Below, one piece after another: positions 1 to 8,257 of a DNA stretch of 64,000 nt. The stretch covers positions 77,001-141,000 of the forward strand of contig JADJYG010000011.1 of assembly GCA_016719895.1 (NCBI GenBank), given 5' to 3'. The position numbers and the translations under genes are program-made. How positions within the stretch are numbered: position 1 is the first letter of the stretch; each line of letters begins with the position of its first letter. A model generated the notes under the pieces. The model had not been told where the DNA came from, did not search any database, and saw only the letters and a program-made list of their open reading frames with translations. The DNA is from Saprospirales bacterium (lineage in GTDB: Bacteria > Bacteroidota > Bacteroidia > Chitinophagales > Saprospiraceae).

Positions 1-297
1 CGCAAGTTGCCCTTGCTGATACCACCAGCCGGATAAATCTTTTAAAGCGCTGGCGCGTACGCTGTCGCCGGGCGCCGCCGCGGCCCTGTTTTCCAGTTCG
101 AGCACTTTTGCCGACTGTTCTGCATTCAAATGCGCCCTGGCATCTTCCAAAAGGGTTTCAAATCCGGTGCTTTCACCTTGAATACTTCTGGAGCGCTCCA
201 CCATTTTCTGGCGGGAAGGCGTGGTATCGAAGCCCAAATAAAGGGCCAGAAATAAGGCCGCCGCCGACAACAGCGCTAAATATTGAGATTTATTCAT
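1..297 (-). CDS. Partial N-terminus of an unknown protein downstream of HU
   Basis: An open frame begins with ATG at 297 and runs off the window edge without a stop, giving about 99 residues. The start MNKSQYLALLSAAALFLALY is a short basic stretch followed by a hydrophobic segment, so it is a signal anchor or signal peptide. The following part is helical, rich in Glu, Ala and Arg, and ends with LKDLSGWWYQQGQLA, which resembles the first helix pair of a tetratricopeptide repeat. It lies 71 bp downstream of the HU gene on the same strand and is probably cotranscribed with it. A TPR-type protein in this place is plausible but is inference from about 100 residues. No function is assigned. Confidence 0.6.
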   Translation of the reverse strand, partial: MNKSQYLALLSAAALFLALYLGFDTTPSRQKMVERSRSIQGESTGFETLLEDARAHLNAEQSAKVLELENRAAAAPGDSVRASALKDLSGWWYQQGQLA

Positions 298-368
298 GGT
301 GCAGTATTCGTCGGGATATTATACCTGATGAAGCCCGTTTTCCGACGAGTCTTCCTGGAAAGGCGGGA

Positions 369-680
369 TCAATCCTCTCCTTCATCGTCCGGTAATGCCG
401 TAACGTTCTTCTTCACTTGCTCCACAAACACTTTTGCCGGTTTGAACGACGGAATAAAGTGCTCCGGAATTTCGATGGCTTTCCCTTTTTTGATGTGGCG
501 GCCGATTTTTTTCGCGCGTTTTTTGATAATAAAACTACCAAAACCACGAACGTAAACGTTTTCGCCGCTTTGCAAGGTTGTTTTTATTTCTTTGAACAGC
601 GCTTCCAGAGAAACTAAAACATCAACTTTTGCAACGCCGGTTTTCTCGGAAATGGCATTCACAAGGTCAGCCTTTCTCAT
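369..680 (-). CDS. HU-family DNA-binding protein
   Basis: The 103-residue product is a histone-like nucleoid protein that bends DNA as a dimer. The start MRKADLVNAISEKTGV, the central GENVYVRGFGSFIIKKRA and the arm-to-helix region GKAIEIPEHFIPSFKPAK are the family hallmarks, and the length is usual apart from an acidic C-terminal tail ending DDEGED. The family also covers IHF subunits; the sequence alone does not separate these, and HU is the safer name. It is followed on the same strand by a partial gene of unknown function. A Bacteroidota-type promoter is visible about 65 bp upstream of the start. Confidence 0.93.
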   Translation of the reverse strand: MRKADLVNAISEKTGVAKVDVLVSLEALFKEIKTTLQSGENVYVRGFGSFIIKKRAKKIGRHIKKGKAIEIPEHFIPSFKPAKVFVEQVKKNVTALPDDEGED

Positions 681-743
681 GTTTTATTTTGTTGATTTTG
701 AACAAGTTACAGAAAAAAAGAAAGCGCTTCGGAAAACGAGATG

Positions 744-774
744 CAAAGATCGCACAAATTTTGACCTGCACAAA
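744..774 (-). promoter_or_regulatory. Predicted HU promoter (TTTG-N19-GATCTTTG)
   Basis: On the minus strand TTTG (774-771) is followed after 19 bases by GATCTTTG (751-744), close to the Bacteroidota -33/-7 pattern TTTG...TAnnTTTG. The predicted transcript start lies about 55 bases upstream of the HU start codon. Confidence 0.55.
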
Positions 775-925
775 TTTTTGCGCCACTTTTTACCTCGTTT
801 TCACGATCGCGAACAAAAAAACGCGGGTAGCGGCGTTTACCTGGTTTTCCTGAAGGGACGGCACGCAAACTTACTCTAAATCAGAACCTTACAATAGTTT
901 TTTTGCAAAAATTGTTTCTGTGAAG

Positions 926-954
926 TTGCGCCGGACTGATTTTCTCTACCTTTG
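926..954 (+). promoter_or_regulatory. Predicted yicC promoter (TTG-N18-TACCTTTG)
   Basis: TTG at 926-928 and TACCTTTG at 947-954 are 18 bases apart and match the Bacteroidota primary sigma factor consensus. The predicted transcript start near 961 lies downstream of an in-frame ATG at 920 and upstream of the ATG at 995, so it decides the yicC start. Confidence 0.65.
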
Positions 955-994
955 CCCACCAGCCCCGTTTTTTTCCAACCACATCCTTTTCAAT

Positions 995-1870
995 ATGCTT
1001 CTTTCCATGACTGGGTATGGCCGCGCTTCCGGTAGTTACGGCGGTAAAACGATTTCGGTAGAGATCCGGGCCTTGAATTCGAAACTGACCGACCTCAAAC
1101 TCCGCTTCCCGGGCGACTACAAGGAGAAAGAAGTAGAATTGCGCAAGATGGTCATCGACCACGCCGAACGCGGTAAAATAGACGTGGCGATCGACGTGCA
1201 AAACGCCGACGGCGCGGCCCTCGTCAGTCTGAACGAAAGCCTCTTCCGCGGCTACCACCGCGAATTATCACGCCTGGCCACCGAACTGAACATTTCGCAA
1301 CAAGACATCCTTCAAACCATCATGCGCATCCCAAACATCGCGGCTACAGCTTCCGGCGAGCTGGATGAAGAAGAGTGGGATGCCCTGTGCGACGTCATCC
1401 AACGCGCCCTGGATCACCTCAAAACTTTCCGGCGCCAGGAAGGCCGCGCCCTGGAGTCGGACCTCCGCCTGCGCGTGGCCAATATTCTCCTTCATCTGAG
1501 CGATCTTACACCCTTCGAGCAGGAACGCTTCGCCCGCATGCGCGAACGGCTGCGCTCCAATATGGAAGAGGCGTTTGGCAAAGACAACCTCGATACCAAC
1601 CGCTTCGAACAGGAAATTCTGTACTACCTCGAAAAAATGGACATTACGGAGGAAAAAGTCCGCCTCGAACAACACTGTAAGTACTTCATCGAACAAATCG
1701 AAAATAAAGACCAGTCCGCCGGGCGTACCCTGAACTTTATCAGCCAGGAAATGGGCCGGGAAATCAATACCCTGGGCGCAAAAGCATACGATGCCAACAT
1801 TCAGCGACTTGTCGTGCAGATGAAAGACGAATTGGAAAAAATCAAAGAACAACTCGCCAACGTGTTGTAA
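995..1870 (+). CDS. yicC: YicC family endoribonuclease
   Basis: The 291-residue product belongs to the YicC/YloC family of endoribonucleases. The N-terminus MLLSMTGYGRASG matches the strongly conserved family start, and the C-terminal part (IEQIENKDQSAGRTLNFISQ and QEMGREINTLGAKA) is the conserved DUF1732 block. The start at 995 was chosen because it gives the family's usual N-terminus and lies just after a good promoter; the upstream in-frame ATG at 920 lies before the predicted transcript start. It is transcribed away from HU and ends 38 bp before a convergent methyltransferase gene. In Bacteroidota yicC often lies next to gmk, but no guanylate kinase gene follows here. Confidence 0.93.
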   Translation: MLLSMTGYGRASGSYGGKTISVEIRALNSKLTDLKLRFPGDYKEKEVELRKMVIDHAERGKIDVAIDVQNADGAALVSLNESLFRGYHRELSRLATELNISQQDILQTIMRIPNIAATASGELDEEEWDALCDVIQRALDHLKTFRRQEGRALESDLRLRVANILLHLSDLTPFEQERFARMRERLRSNMEEAFGKDNLDTNRFEQEILYYLEKMDITEEKVRLEQHCKYFIEQIENKDQSAGRTLNFISQEMGREINTLGAKAYDANIQRLVVQMKDELEKIKEQLANVL

Positions 1871-1908
1871 ACCAATGGCCTGTTTAATTAACACATGCGC
1901 CGGTTTTC

Positions 1909-2682
1909 TCAGAAACGGGCGTTACCCCGCCCGTCAGGAATGGACGCTGCCGTTCCGACCCGCAACAACAACGGAAAACGAATTTCCCGCTCCGCCGCCC
2001 CACCCCAGGCCTGCCGCAGCCGCGCAGCCACCTGATCCACCGGATTGCTGCCTTCTGAACGGCGGTAATGCTGCACGGCCGACCAGGAATTCAGGTAACC
2101 CAGCAGATCGTCGAACGACCAGCTGGCTTTCATTTCAAATGCCGGCATCGGAACCTCCGCAAACGGAAAGGGCAGCGTGCGGTATCCAGCCTCGATATAC
2201 GAGCGTTCGGGGTCCCAAAATGGCCCGACGGTGTCGGTGTAAAAATGCAGGATCGCCTCATCCAGAAGGTCTGAACCGCTTCGGAACATCGCATAGCCCA
2301 CCAGCGCCAGCACGCCGCCCGGACGCAGCACCCGGCGCACTTCGGCATAAAACCGCTCGAAATGAAACCAATGCACGGCCTGAGCCACTGTCGCCAGGTC
2401 GAATGCCTGCGCTGGCGCCGAGCAGTGTTCAGCGGGCTCCACGGCATACCGTATCCGGGGATGCGCCGGCGCGTGGGACAGCTGTTTAGCGCTGATATCG
2501 GTGGCAAAAACGGCATCGAAATGCTCCGCCAGCTGTACCGCTACTTGCCCGTTGCCCGTACCACAATCCCAGGCAGCCTGGAGGCCCGGCGCCAGGCCAG
2601 CCAATGCCGCTATCAGTTCCGGTGGGTACGTCGGCCGGAACCGGGCATAATCTGACGCCTGTGTGGAAAAATTATCTTTCAT
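1909..2682 (-). CDS. Class I SAM-dependent methyltransferase
   Basis: The 257-residue soluble protein has a Rossmann-type methyltransferase fold. The SAM-binding motif I is WDCGTGNGQVAVQLAEHF (about residues 38-55), the acidic end of strand beta2 is ATDIS (about 60-64), and FDLATVAQAVHWF and VLRPGGVLALVGY are the post-motif I strands. Overall it resembles the Crg1/Tmt1-like group of small-molecule methyltransferases, whose substrates vary, so no substrate is assigned. It lies 6 bp downstream of the stop of the type B sorted protein gene on the same strand, but the products suggest no common role. It is convergent with yicC. Confidence 0.88.
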   Translation of the reverse strand: MKDNFSTQASDYARFRPTYPPELIAALAGLAPGLQAAWDCGTGNGQVAVQLAEHFDAVFATDISAKQLSHAPAHPRIRYAVEPAEHCSAPAQAFDLATVAQAVHWFHFERFYAEVRRVLRPGGVLALVGYAMFRSGSDLLDEAILHFYTDTVGPFWDPERSYIEAGYRTLPFPFAEVPMPAFEMKASWSFDDLLGYLNSWSAVQHYRRSEGSNPVDQVAARLRQAWGGAAEREIRFPLLLRVGTAASIPDGRGNARF

Positions 2683-2688
2683 ACCGTG

Positions 2689-4302
2689 TTATTTGATCAG
2701 GCTTATGGTTCCTTCAAACGTCAAATTCGCGCAGTCGCCGGTTTCGATGAGCATAAAATAGGTGTAAACGCCCCCGGCGCAATTCCTGCCCCGGTGTTTG
2801 CCGTTCCAGCCGGCCGCCGGGTCGCGGGTGGCAAACAGCAGGCTGCCCCAGCGGTCGAAAATCCGGAACTCATAGGTTTTGAAATCGATATCGGCAAAAT
2901 AGGGAACAAAGAGGTCATTCACGCCATCATCGTTGGGACTGAACGCGTTGGGCACATAACAAAAAGACGTGTCGTTGTCCAAAAAGCGCCTGGGCAGCAA
3001 CTCCAGTTCCAGCGCCACAATGCTGTCGCAACCGTACAAACTGGCCAACGTATCGACATACAAACCGGGGGCAGACAGGCGCCTGCCGTTAAAATCGAAA
3101 GTCGATCCGCGGCAAAGTGTGTTTTTGGTTTCCACCCGGTAGGTTTCGCGAAGGCGCAAAAAAAGCGTCCGGATACTGTCGCAGCCGGCGACCGACAAAA
3201 AAGTATCGACATAGGTCCCGGCGGCCGGGTACCCGGCATACGTTTCGCCTGGGCAGATGTCGGCAGCCACCTGCGTGGCATATTCCGGAAATGCATCGAT
3301 CCGGATCGCCGCACTCGCCGTGGCGCAATGCGCAGAGTGGTTGTTGCCGTTCGCGGCAGCCAGCAGGCGGTAATAGCCGGCGGCGTCGGGGCCGGGCGCG
3401 GCAATCAGGTACACAGAATCTGTCGCACCGGCAATATCGACCCAGCGGGCTTTGGACGGGTCGAATTTTTGCCACTGGTATTGCGGCGGTGAAAAACCCG
3501 TGGCCTGCCCTGACAAGACAAACGGCATGCCGGCGCTTTCCCCGCAAAACGCATAGCGGTCGTTGCCCGTCAGGACGGTCCCGCCGCAAATGCCGAAAAA
3601 AAGGTCGTCGATCGCCACGTCGTTGGCAATACAACCCGGTTGGTCGTTGACCAGTTGAATCCAGACTTCTCCCTGCACGTTTCCAGAGTTCCACAGCGCA
3701 TCCGTTTGCACCCACGAACAAGCGGGGTAGCTGGTCGGCGTATTGATCGGAACCCCGCCGACTTCAAAATGAAAAAAGGGCGCAGGCAGGCCGCAACCTG
3801 GCGAGATATTGCGCACCCACACCGAAAAAACATAGTCGGTGTTGGGGCATACCGTCACTTTTTGTTTCCAGTAGGCCCTGCCGGCGATGGCGTCGGGGTC
3901 GATGGCGAGGAAGTATCCGGCGCCGGTGGTGTGATCGGGCAGGGGGTGGTTGCAGGTGGCCAGCGTTATCACGGCGGTATTGCCCGGGTGGGCGGGATTG
4001 GGGTCGGTTTCCGTATTCGGCCCGCCGAACTGGGCCGAATACGCCTGCGGGTACAGCTGGCAGGACCAGTCGGCATGTGGGTCGGCCTGCGCCACCACAA
4101 ACCAGCCCTGCGTGCCGCAGCCGCCTTTGGTGGCATTGTTGAGGCCGCGGCCGAAGTCGGAAGTGAAACCGTAGTAGCCCAGTTCAAAATTTCCGTTCGC
4201 GATCAGGTTGGGGCCGGTGGAGGGGCACAATTGGGATTGCGCCAACGCCATCTGGACGGTGGCCAACAAGCATGCGGCCGGTATTGCGGGTTGCCATTTC
4301 AT
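2689..4302 (-). CDS. Secreted protein with type B T9SS sorting domain
   Basis: A 537-residue exported protein. It begins MKWQPAIPAACLLATVQMAL..AQ, a signal peptide. Residues of about 30-250 form a jelly-roll-like region starting NLIANGNFELG, as in carbohydrate-binding or DUF642-like modules. The middle has Ig-like repeats with paired cysteines. The C-terminus VPNAFSPNDDGVNDLFVPYF..FRIFDRWGSLLFAT..GVYTYFMLIE is the gliding motility-associated (type B) sorting domain that directs export by the type IX system and attachment to the surface. The start at 4302 is preferred over an in-frame ATG at 4359 because a promoter box lies between them. Function of the passenger is unknown; adhesion is a guess. 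Confidence 0.88.
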   Translation of the reverse strand: MKWQPAIPAACLLATVQMALAQSQLCPSTGPNLIANGNFELGYYGFTSDFGRGLNNATKGGCGTQGWFVVAQADPHADWSCQLYPQAYSAQFGGPNTETDPNPAHPGNTAVITLATCNHPLPDHTTGAGYFLAIDPDAIAGRAYWKQKVTVCPNTDYVFSVWVRNISPGCGLPAPFFHFEVGGVPINTPTSYPACSWVQTDALWNSGNVQGEVWIQLVNDQPGCIANDVAIDDLFFGICGGTVLTGNDRYAFCGESAGMPFVLSGQATGFSPPQYQWQKFDPSKARWVDIAGATDSVYLIAAPGPDAAGYYRLLAAANGNNHSAHCATASAAIRIDAFPEYATQVAADICPGETYAGYPAAGTYVDTFLSVAGCDSIRTLFLRLRETYRVETKNTLCRGSTFDFNGRRLSAPGLYVDTLASLYGCDSIVALELELLPRRFLDNDTSFCYVPNAFSPNDDGVNDLFVPYFADIDFKTYEFRIFDRWGSLLFATRDPAAGWNGKHRGRNCAGGVYTYFMLIETGDCANLTFEGTISLIK

Positions 4303-4332
4303 AAAAAAAATAGGTTTGGGAGAACGTCGAAA

Positions 4333-4340
4333 CAAAAGTA
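4333..4340 (-). promoter_or_regulatory. Predicted -7 box TACTTTTG for the type B sorted protein
   Basis: On the minus strand TACTTTTG matches TAnnTTTG and lies about 30 bases upstream of the ATG at 4302. No clear -33 TTTG was seen at the expected distance. Confidence 0.5.
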
Positions 4341-4351
4341 AGCTTCCCCGC

Positions 4352-4391
4352 TCATCCACCGTCCACTCCCGAGGTCTCGGGGTCCATCGTC
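4352..4391 (-). repeat. Intergenic hairpin repeat, copy 1 (GGTGGAC family)
   Basis: Diverged copy of a repeat seen also at 6839-6877 and 29270-29322. The core on the minus strand is GGACCCCGAGACCTCGGG followed by GTGGACGGTGG. CCCCGAG-AC-CTCGGGG is a near-perfect palindrome. It lies between the priA stop and the promoter of the next gene. Confidence 0.75.
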
Positions 4392-6839
4392 CTACGCGGG
4401 GTCCACGTCTACGGCCACCCGGACTTGCCCCCAGCCCAGTTGGGCGGTCACGACATCGGTGGCCTGGCGGACGAGCGCCTTGGCCGATTGGATAACAGCC
4501 GCCGATTTCTCCAATTTAAGCAGGATTTCCTGTCCGTAGTAGTTGCGGATACGGGGGATATGCGGCTGCACCGGCCCCAGCACCCGTTTTCCCATGGATT
4601 TGCGCAGCCCGGTTGCTAAAAATTCGGCGGCCAGAAGCGCTGTTTTTTCGTCTTTGTGTTGGAGCCGGATATGGATCAGGCGAAAAAACGGCGGGTACTG
4701 AAACTGTTGCCGCTCGTTGAGTTCACGGGCCATAAACCCCGTAAAATCGCCGCGCAATACTTCCTGGAGCACCGGATGCGCCGGATTCCAGGCTTGCACC
4801 AGCACCCTGCCCTGTTTATGTTTGCGGCCGGCGCGGCCGGCTACCTGGGTGAGTAGCTGGTAGGCGCGTTCGCCGGCGCGGAAGTCCGGAAACCGCACCA
4901 ACTGATCGGCCCCAAGCACCCCCACTACGCCGACGTTGTCGAAATCCAGGCCTTTGGTCACCATCTGGGTGCCCACGAGGACATCCAGGCGTTTTTCTTC
5001 AAAGGCATTCAGGATGGCGGTCAGGCTGTTTTTGGTGCCGGCCGTGTCGAGGTCGAGGCGGCCGATGCGGGCGTCGGGCAGAAAGAGTTTGAGCTCGTCT
5101 TCAATTTTTTCGGTTCCAAAACCGAGCAGGCCCACTTTGCCGCTACCGCAGGCCGGGCAGGCGGCCGGCGTTTCCTGCTGGTAGCCGCAGTAATGACAAC
5201 GGAGTCGGTGGCTGTGTTTGTGGTAGGTCAGGCTTACATCGCAGTGGCGGCATTGCGCCGTCCAGCCGCACAGCTGGCACTCGAGGATCGGCGAATAGCC
5301 ACGCCGGTTTTGAAACAGGATGGCTTGTTCGCCGTTGGACAAGGCCAGCTTCAGGGCATCGAGCAAGGCGGGGCTAAAAATACTCTGCATTTGTTTGGTC
5401 TTGTGCTGTTCGCGCAAGTCCACAAAGCGGATGTCCGGCAGTTGGAGCCCGCCGAAGCGCCCGGGCATTTCCACCAGGCCGTATTTGTTTTGCCGGACAT
5501 TGTAATACGTCTCCAAGGCAGGCGTGGCGGTACCCAGCAGCACCTTCGCTCCGTACAGGCTGGCCAGGTAAACCGCGGTATCGCGGGCATTGTAGCGGGG
5601 CGCCGGGTCGTATTGTTTGAACGAGGGGTCGTGTTCTTCGTCGACAATAATAAGTTGGAGGTTTTGGAAAGGCAAAAACAACCCCGAACGGGCTGCCAAC
5701 GACACCGGCTTGCCGGCTGCAGCGGCGCGCCACACTTCCACCCGTTCGTTGTAGTTTATTTTGGAATGGTACACGACCACATCGGCGCCAAATACCCGTT
5801 GCAGGCGGTGGATGATTTGCGTCGTCAGGGCTATTTCCGGCAACAAATACAACACCTGGCCGCCCTGTAACAAGACTTCCCGCATCAGTTCCAGGTATAC
5901 GCGAGTCTTTCCGCTACCCGTCACGCCATGCAACAATACCGTATCTTTTTCGCGAAAGGCTGCGTGTATCGCCGTCAGAGCGCGGCGTTGCTGATCCGAC
6001 AACGCGCCGGCTTCGACCAGTTCGTCCTCGAAGCCGGCCATCCGGCTGACCTTTCGTTCGTACAATTTCAGAATTTCTTTTTTTACCAGAATCCGTATGG
6101 CCGACTCCCCCACTCCCGCCTTATCGAGCACTTCCTGCCGGCGTACGAAAGCGCGCTCGCGGCTCAGGTGCAGAAAGGCCAGCAGCGCTTCTACCTGGCG
6201 TCCGGCTTTTTCGAGTTCGTCGAATACCGGGCGCAGCAATTCCGGGTCGGACCGGTAGGGTTCGGCCAACCGGAGCGCCAGGGCTGTTTTGGGGCGAAAT
6301 TTTTCCTGGAGGTCTTCGCGCAATGAAAGCACGCCCTTGGCCAACAGCCGCTGCACGACGGGCACCACCGTCTTTTTGTTCAGGATTTTCCGGGCGTCGT
6401 CGATTGTGATTTCCTGCTGCAGGTACAGGGCTTCGGCCAGCAGGTATTCGTCGTTGTCCAGCCCCGAAAAATCATCGCCGAACCCGGCATGAAACACCAG
6501 TTTGGTTTCGCTGGCGAGTTTCAGGTGGCCGGGCAAAGCGGCATTCATCACTTCGCCCAGGGTACAGCAGTAATAATCTGCCAGCCAATCCCAGAGTTGC
6601 AGCTGCCGGCCGGTGACCACCGGGATCTCGTCGAGTACGGCCAGAATAGGTTTGACCCGGTAACCGGGCGCTTCGGAATGCACCCGCTCCACTACCCCAC
6701 TGTACAACCTGTTCTTGCCAAACGGAACCTCCGCCCGCACGCCGGCCTGGATACCAGGCGCCAGCTCGTCTGGAACGGCATACGTATAGCTGCGTTTGGG
6801 CAGAGCCAGCGGAAGAATTATGTCGGCGAATCTTTTCAC
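4392..6839 (-). CDS. priA: Primosomal protein N' (replication restart helicase PriA)
   Basis: An 815-residue DNA helicase that restarts stalled replication forks. Visible are the N-terminal DNA-binding domain (FADIILPLALPKRSYTYAVP), Walker A GVTGSGKT, the DEEH box (IIVDEEHDPSFKQ), the zinc-binding cysteine pairs CQLCGW, CRHC, CHYCG and CPACGS, and helicase motif QVAGRAGR. The start is set at GTG 6839 (VKRFADIIL). An in-frame ATG at 6881 exists, but it lies inside a TAGGTTTG promoter box and would add residues encoded by an intergenic repeat. The gene is flanked on both sides by copies of that repeat. It is divergent from infC. All motifs are intact, so the gene should be functional. Confidence 0.95.
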   Translation of the reverse strand: MKRFADIILPLALPKRSYTYAVPDELAPGIQAGVRAEVPFGKNRLYSGVVERVHSEAPGYRVKPILAVLDEIPVVTGRQLQLWDWLADYYCCTLGEVMNAALPGHLKLASETKLVFHAGFGDDFSGLDNDEYLLAEALYLQQEITIDDARKILNKKTVVPVVQRLLAKGVLSLREDLQEKFRPKTALALRLAEPYRSDPELLRPVFDELEKAGRQVEALLAFLHLSRERAFVRRQEVLDKAGVGESAIRILVKKEILKLYERKVSRMAGFEDELVEAGALSDQQRRALTAIHAAFREKDTVLLHGVTGSGKTRVYLELMREVLLQGGQVLYLLPEIALTTQIIHRLQRVFGADVVVYHSKINYNERVEVWRAAAAGKPVSLAARSGLFLPFQNLQLIIVDEEHDPSFKQYDPAPRYNARDTAVYLASLYGAKVLLGTATPALETYYNVRQNKYGLVEMPGRFGGLQLPDIRFVDLREQHKTKQMQSIFSPALLDALKLALSNGEQAILFQNRRGYSPILECQLCGWTAQCRHCDVSLTYHKHSHRLRCHYCGYQQETPAACPACGSGKVGLLGFGTEKIEDELKLFLPDARIGRLDLDTAGTKNSLTAILNAFEEKRLDVLVGTQMVTKGLDFDNVGVVGVLGADQLVRFPDFRAGERAYQLLTQVAGRAGRKHKQGRVLVQAWNPAHPVLQEVLRGDFTGFMARELNERQQFQYPPFFRLIHIRLQHKDEKTALLAAEFLATGLRKSMGKRVLGPVQPHIPRIRNYYGQEILLKLEKSAAVIQSAKALVRQATDVVTAQLGWGQVRVAVDVDPA

Positions 6840-6877
6840 GGTGGACGGTAGACCCCGAGACCTCGGGGGTGGACGGT
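6839..6877 (-). repeat. Intergenic hairpin repeat, copy 2, in the priA leader
   Basis: Contains GGTGGACGGTAGACCCCGAG and the mirrored CTCGGGGGTGGACGGT on the plus strand, with the palindrome CCCCGAG-AC-CTCGGGG in the centre. It fills the untranslated leader between the predicted priA transcript start and the GTG start codon, and even supplies the GTG. Confidence 0.8.
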
Positions 6878-6878
6878 A

Positions 6879-6886
6879 CAAACCTA
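6879..6886 (-). promoter_or_regulatory. Predicted priA -7 box TAGGTTTG
   Basis: On the minus strand the sequence TAGGTTTG fits TAnnTTTG exactly. It overlaps the in-frame ATG at 6881, so that ATG cannot be in the transcript made from this promoter. The predicted transcript start is near 6872. Confidence 0.55.
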
Positions 6887-6938
6887 AAACAAAAAATTTT
6901 TTTTCGCTCCTGCAAACCCCTTTTCCGCAAATAATGTT

Positions 6939-6946
6939 TACTTTTG
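6939..6946 (+). promoter_or_regulatory. Predicted infC operon -7 box TACTTTTG
   Basis: TACTTTTG fits TAnnTTTG and lies about 125 bases upstream of the infC start, leaving a leader of about 115 bases that contains alternative hairpins. Confidence 0.5.
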
Positions 6947-6991
6947 TGCATTATAATTTTTCACTATTGCGCTGGGTATTCGGTCGCGATT

Positions 6992-7037
6992 CCGGGTATC
7001 CAATTTTTTTACCCGGCGCAAAGGAGCCAGTACCCGG
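6992..7037 (+). promoter_or_regulatory. Alternative hairpins in the infC leader
   Basis: CCGGGTA at 6992-6998 can pair with either of two identical TACCCGG segments, at 7010-7016 or at 7031-7037. The two pairings exclude one another, the design expected of a switch or of an autoregulatory leader. A T-rich run lies in the first loop. No ligand or protein binding is shown by the sequence. Confidence 0.4.
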
Positions 7038-7069
7038 ATCGGATTTATTCACAAAAACATTTTTTTTAA

Positions 7070-7840
7070 TTGGCTTTAAAACCTTCTTCTCCTAAACCCG
7101 GCGGCGGCGGCAATCAAAACCGACCCGGCGGCAATCAAAACCGACCAACCGGCGGCGGGCCCAATCGCCCGGCCGGCGGTGGTCCTAACCGCCCGGCAAG
7201 CGGCGGCCCCTATCGCCCGCCAGCCGGTGGCGGCCAAAACCGGCCGCCTGCAGGAGGCCGGCGCCCATTCCCCCCTCGTCAGCAACAAGCCGAACACCGG
7301 ATCAATGAACACATCCGGGTGCCGGAATTACGCCTGGTGGGTGACAATCTGGAAGAAATCAGCGAAGTAACCGGTCAAAAAATCGAGCCCGGTACGGTGT
7401 ATAACACCGCCTTGCTGCGCGGATGGGCCGAAGAAATGACTTTGGACCTGGTGGAAATTTCACCCAATGCCGACCCGCCCGTCGCCCGGATTGTGGATTA
7501 CAATAAGTTCCTGTATCAAAAAAAGAAAAAGGAAAAGGAACTCAAGGCAAACGCCGTAAAGCAACAACTGAAAGAAATCCGTTTCGGCCCAGAAACCGGC
7601 GACCACGATTTTGAATTCAAACTCCGCCACGCCAAAAACTTTTTGGGCGAAGGCAATAAAGTGAAAGCCTACGTACAGTTTCGCGGCCGGGCCATTGTTT
7701 TTAAAGACCGCGGCGAACTCCTGCTCCTGCGTTTCCTGAAAGAACTGGAAGACTACGGCGCACCCGAACAACTCCCCCGCATGGATGGAAAACGCATGAT
7801 GGTAATCATTGCGCCGAAAAAAACGCCCGGGAAGAAATAG
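7070..7840 (+). CDS. infC: Translation initiation factor IF-3
   Basis: A 256-residue protein that binds the 30S subunit and proofreads initiation. The core from about residue 75 (EHRINEHIRVPELRLVGDN through DLVEISPNADPPVARIVDYNKF to the C-terminal KVKAYVQFRGRAI and PKKTPGKK) is typical. It carries an N-terminal tail of about 70 residues made of imperfect repeats of GGGPNRPA and GGNQNRP type, rich in Gly, Pro, Asn and Arg. No ATG is available: an in-frame TAA at 7067-7069 immediately precedes TTG at 7070, so TTG is the only usual start codon upstream of the core. Rare start codons are known in infC and serve autoregulation. It is the first gene of infC-rpmI-rplT. Confidence 0.93.
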   Translation: MALKPSSPKPGGGGNQNRPGGNQNRPTGGGPNRPAGGGPNRPASGGPYRPPAGGGQNRPPAGGRRPFPPRQQQAEHRINEHIRVPELRLVGDNLEEISEVTGQKIEPGTVYNTALLRGWAEEMTLDLVEISPNADPPVARIVDYNKFLYQKKKKEKELKANAVKQQLKEIRFGPETGDHDFEFKLRHAKNFLGEGNKVKAYVQFRGRAIVFKDRGELLLLRFLKELEDYGAPEQLPRMDGKRMMVIIAPKKTPGKK

Positions 7841-7968
7841 AACAACGCAGTTGTCGTAAATGCGTCCGGGTTCACCACTAGTCGAGATGAGTGGCGAGGG
7901 TCCAACTCGTGATGCATCTTCATTTAAAAAAATTTAATAACAATACCCATATTGTAAATTGACCGCGC

Positions 7969-7976
7969 TACCTTTG
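7969..7976 (+). promoter_or_regulatory. Predicted internal promoter box TACCTTTG before rpmI
   Basis: TACCTTTG lies 30 bases upstream of the rpmI start in the 165-bp infC-rpmI gap and matches the Bacteroidota -7 box, suggesting that the ribosomal protein genes are also transcribed independently of infC. Confidence 0.55.
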
Positions 7977-8005
7977 CGCTCCATTTTTAAAAATACATTT
8001 TTGCC

Positions 8006-8200
8006 ATGCCGAAAATGAAAACCCACTCCGGCGCCAAGAAGCGTTTCAAAGTGACCGGCTCTGGGAAAGTCAAACGCAATCGGGCCAGAATGCGCCACCT
8101 GATGCGGAAGAAAGGGAAGAAAGCCAAGCGCCATTTGCGCGGAGCGGTGATCGTTGATCGCAGCGAACACGCCCGCATTGAGCGCATGCTGGCGATCTGA
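8006..8200 (+). CDS. rpmI: 50S ribosomal protein bL35
   Basis: A 64-residue, very basic protein of the large ribosomal subunit. MPKMKTHSGAKKRFKVTGSG is the diagnostic bL35 start and the length is normal. It is the middle gene of the conserved infC-rpmI-rplT cluster, with a promoter-like box 30 bp upstream and a structured 120-bp gap before rplT. Confidence 0.97.
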   Translation: MPKMKTHSGAKKRFKVTGSGKVKRNRARMRHLMRKKGKKAKRHLRGAVIVDRSEHARIERMLAI

Positions 8201-8257
8201 TCAAACGCGCCAAGCCCGGCCCGCTGAGGTCCGGCTAAATTTTATTTTTTAACGAGG

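Larger units (their letters stand above)
681..994. other. Divergent intergenic region between HU and yicC
   Basis: This 314-bp stretch has no convincing gene. It contains the promoters of the two divergent genes (HU leftward, yicC rightward) and is AT-rich. The short open frames in it have no recognisable domains. Confidence 0.6.

Noticed and set aside
920..994. Upstream ATG for yicC
   Set aside because: It precedes the predicted transcript start and adds residues absent from the family N-terminus.
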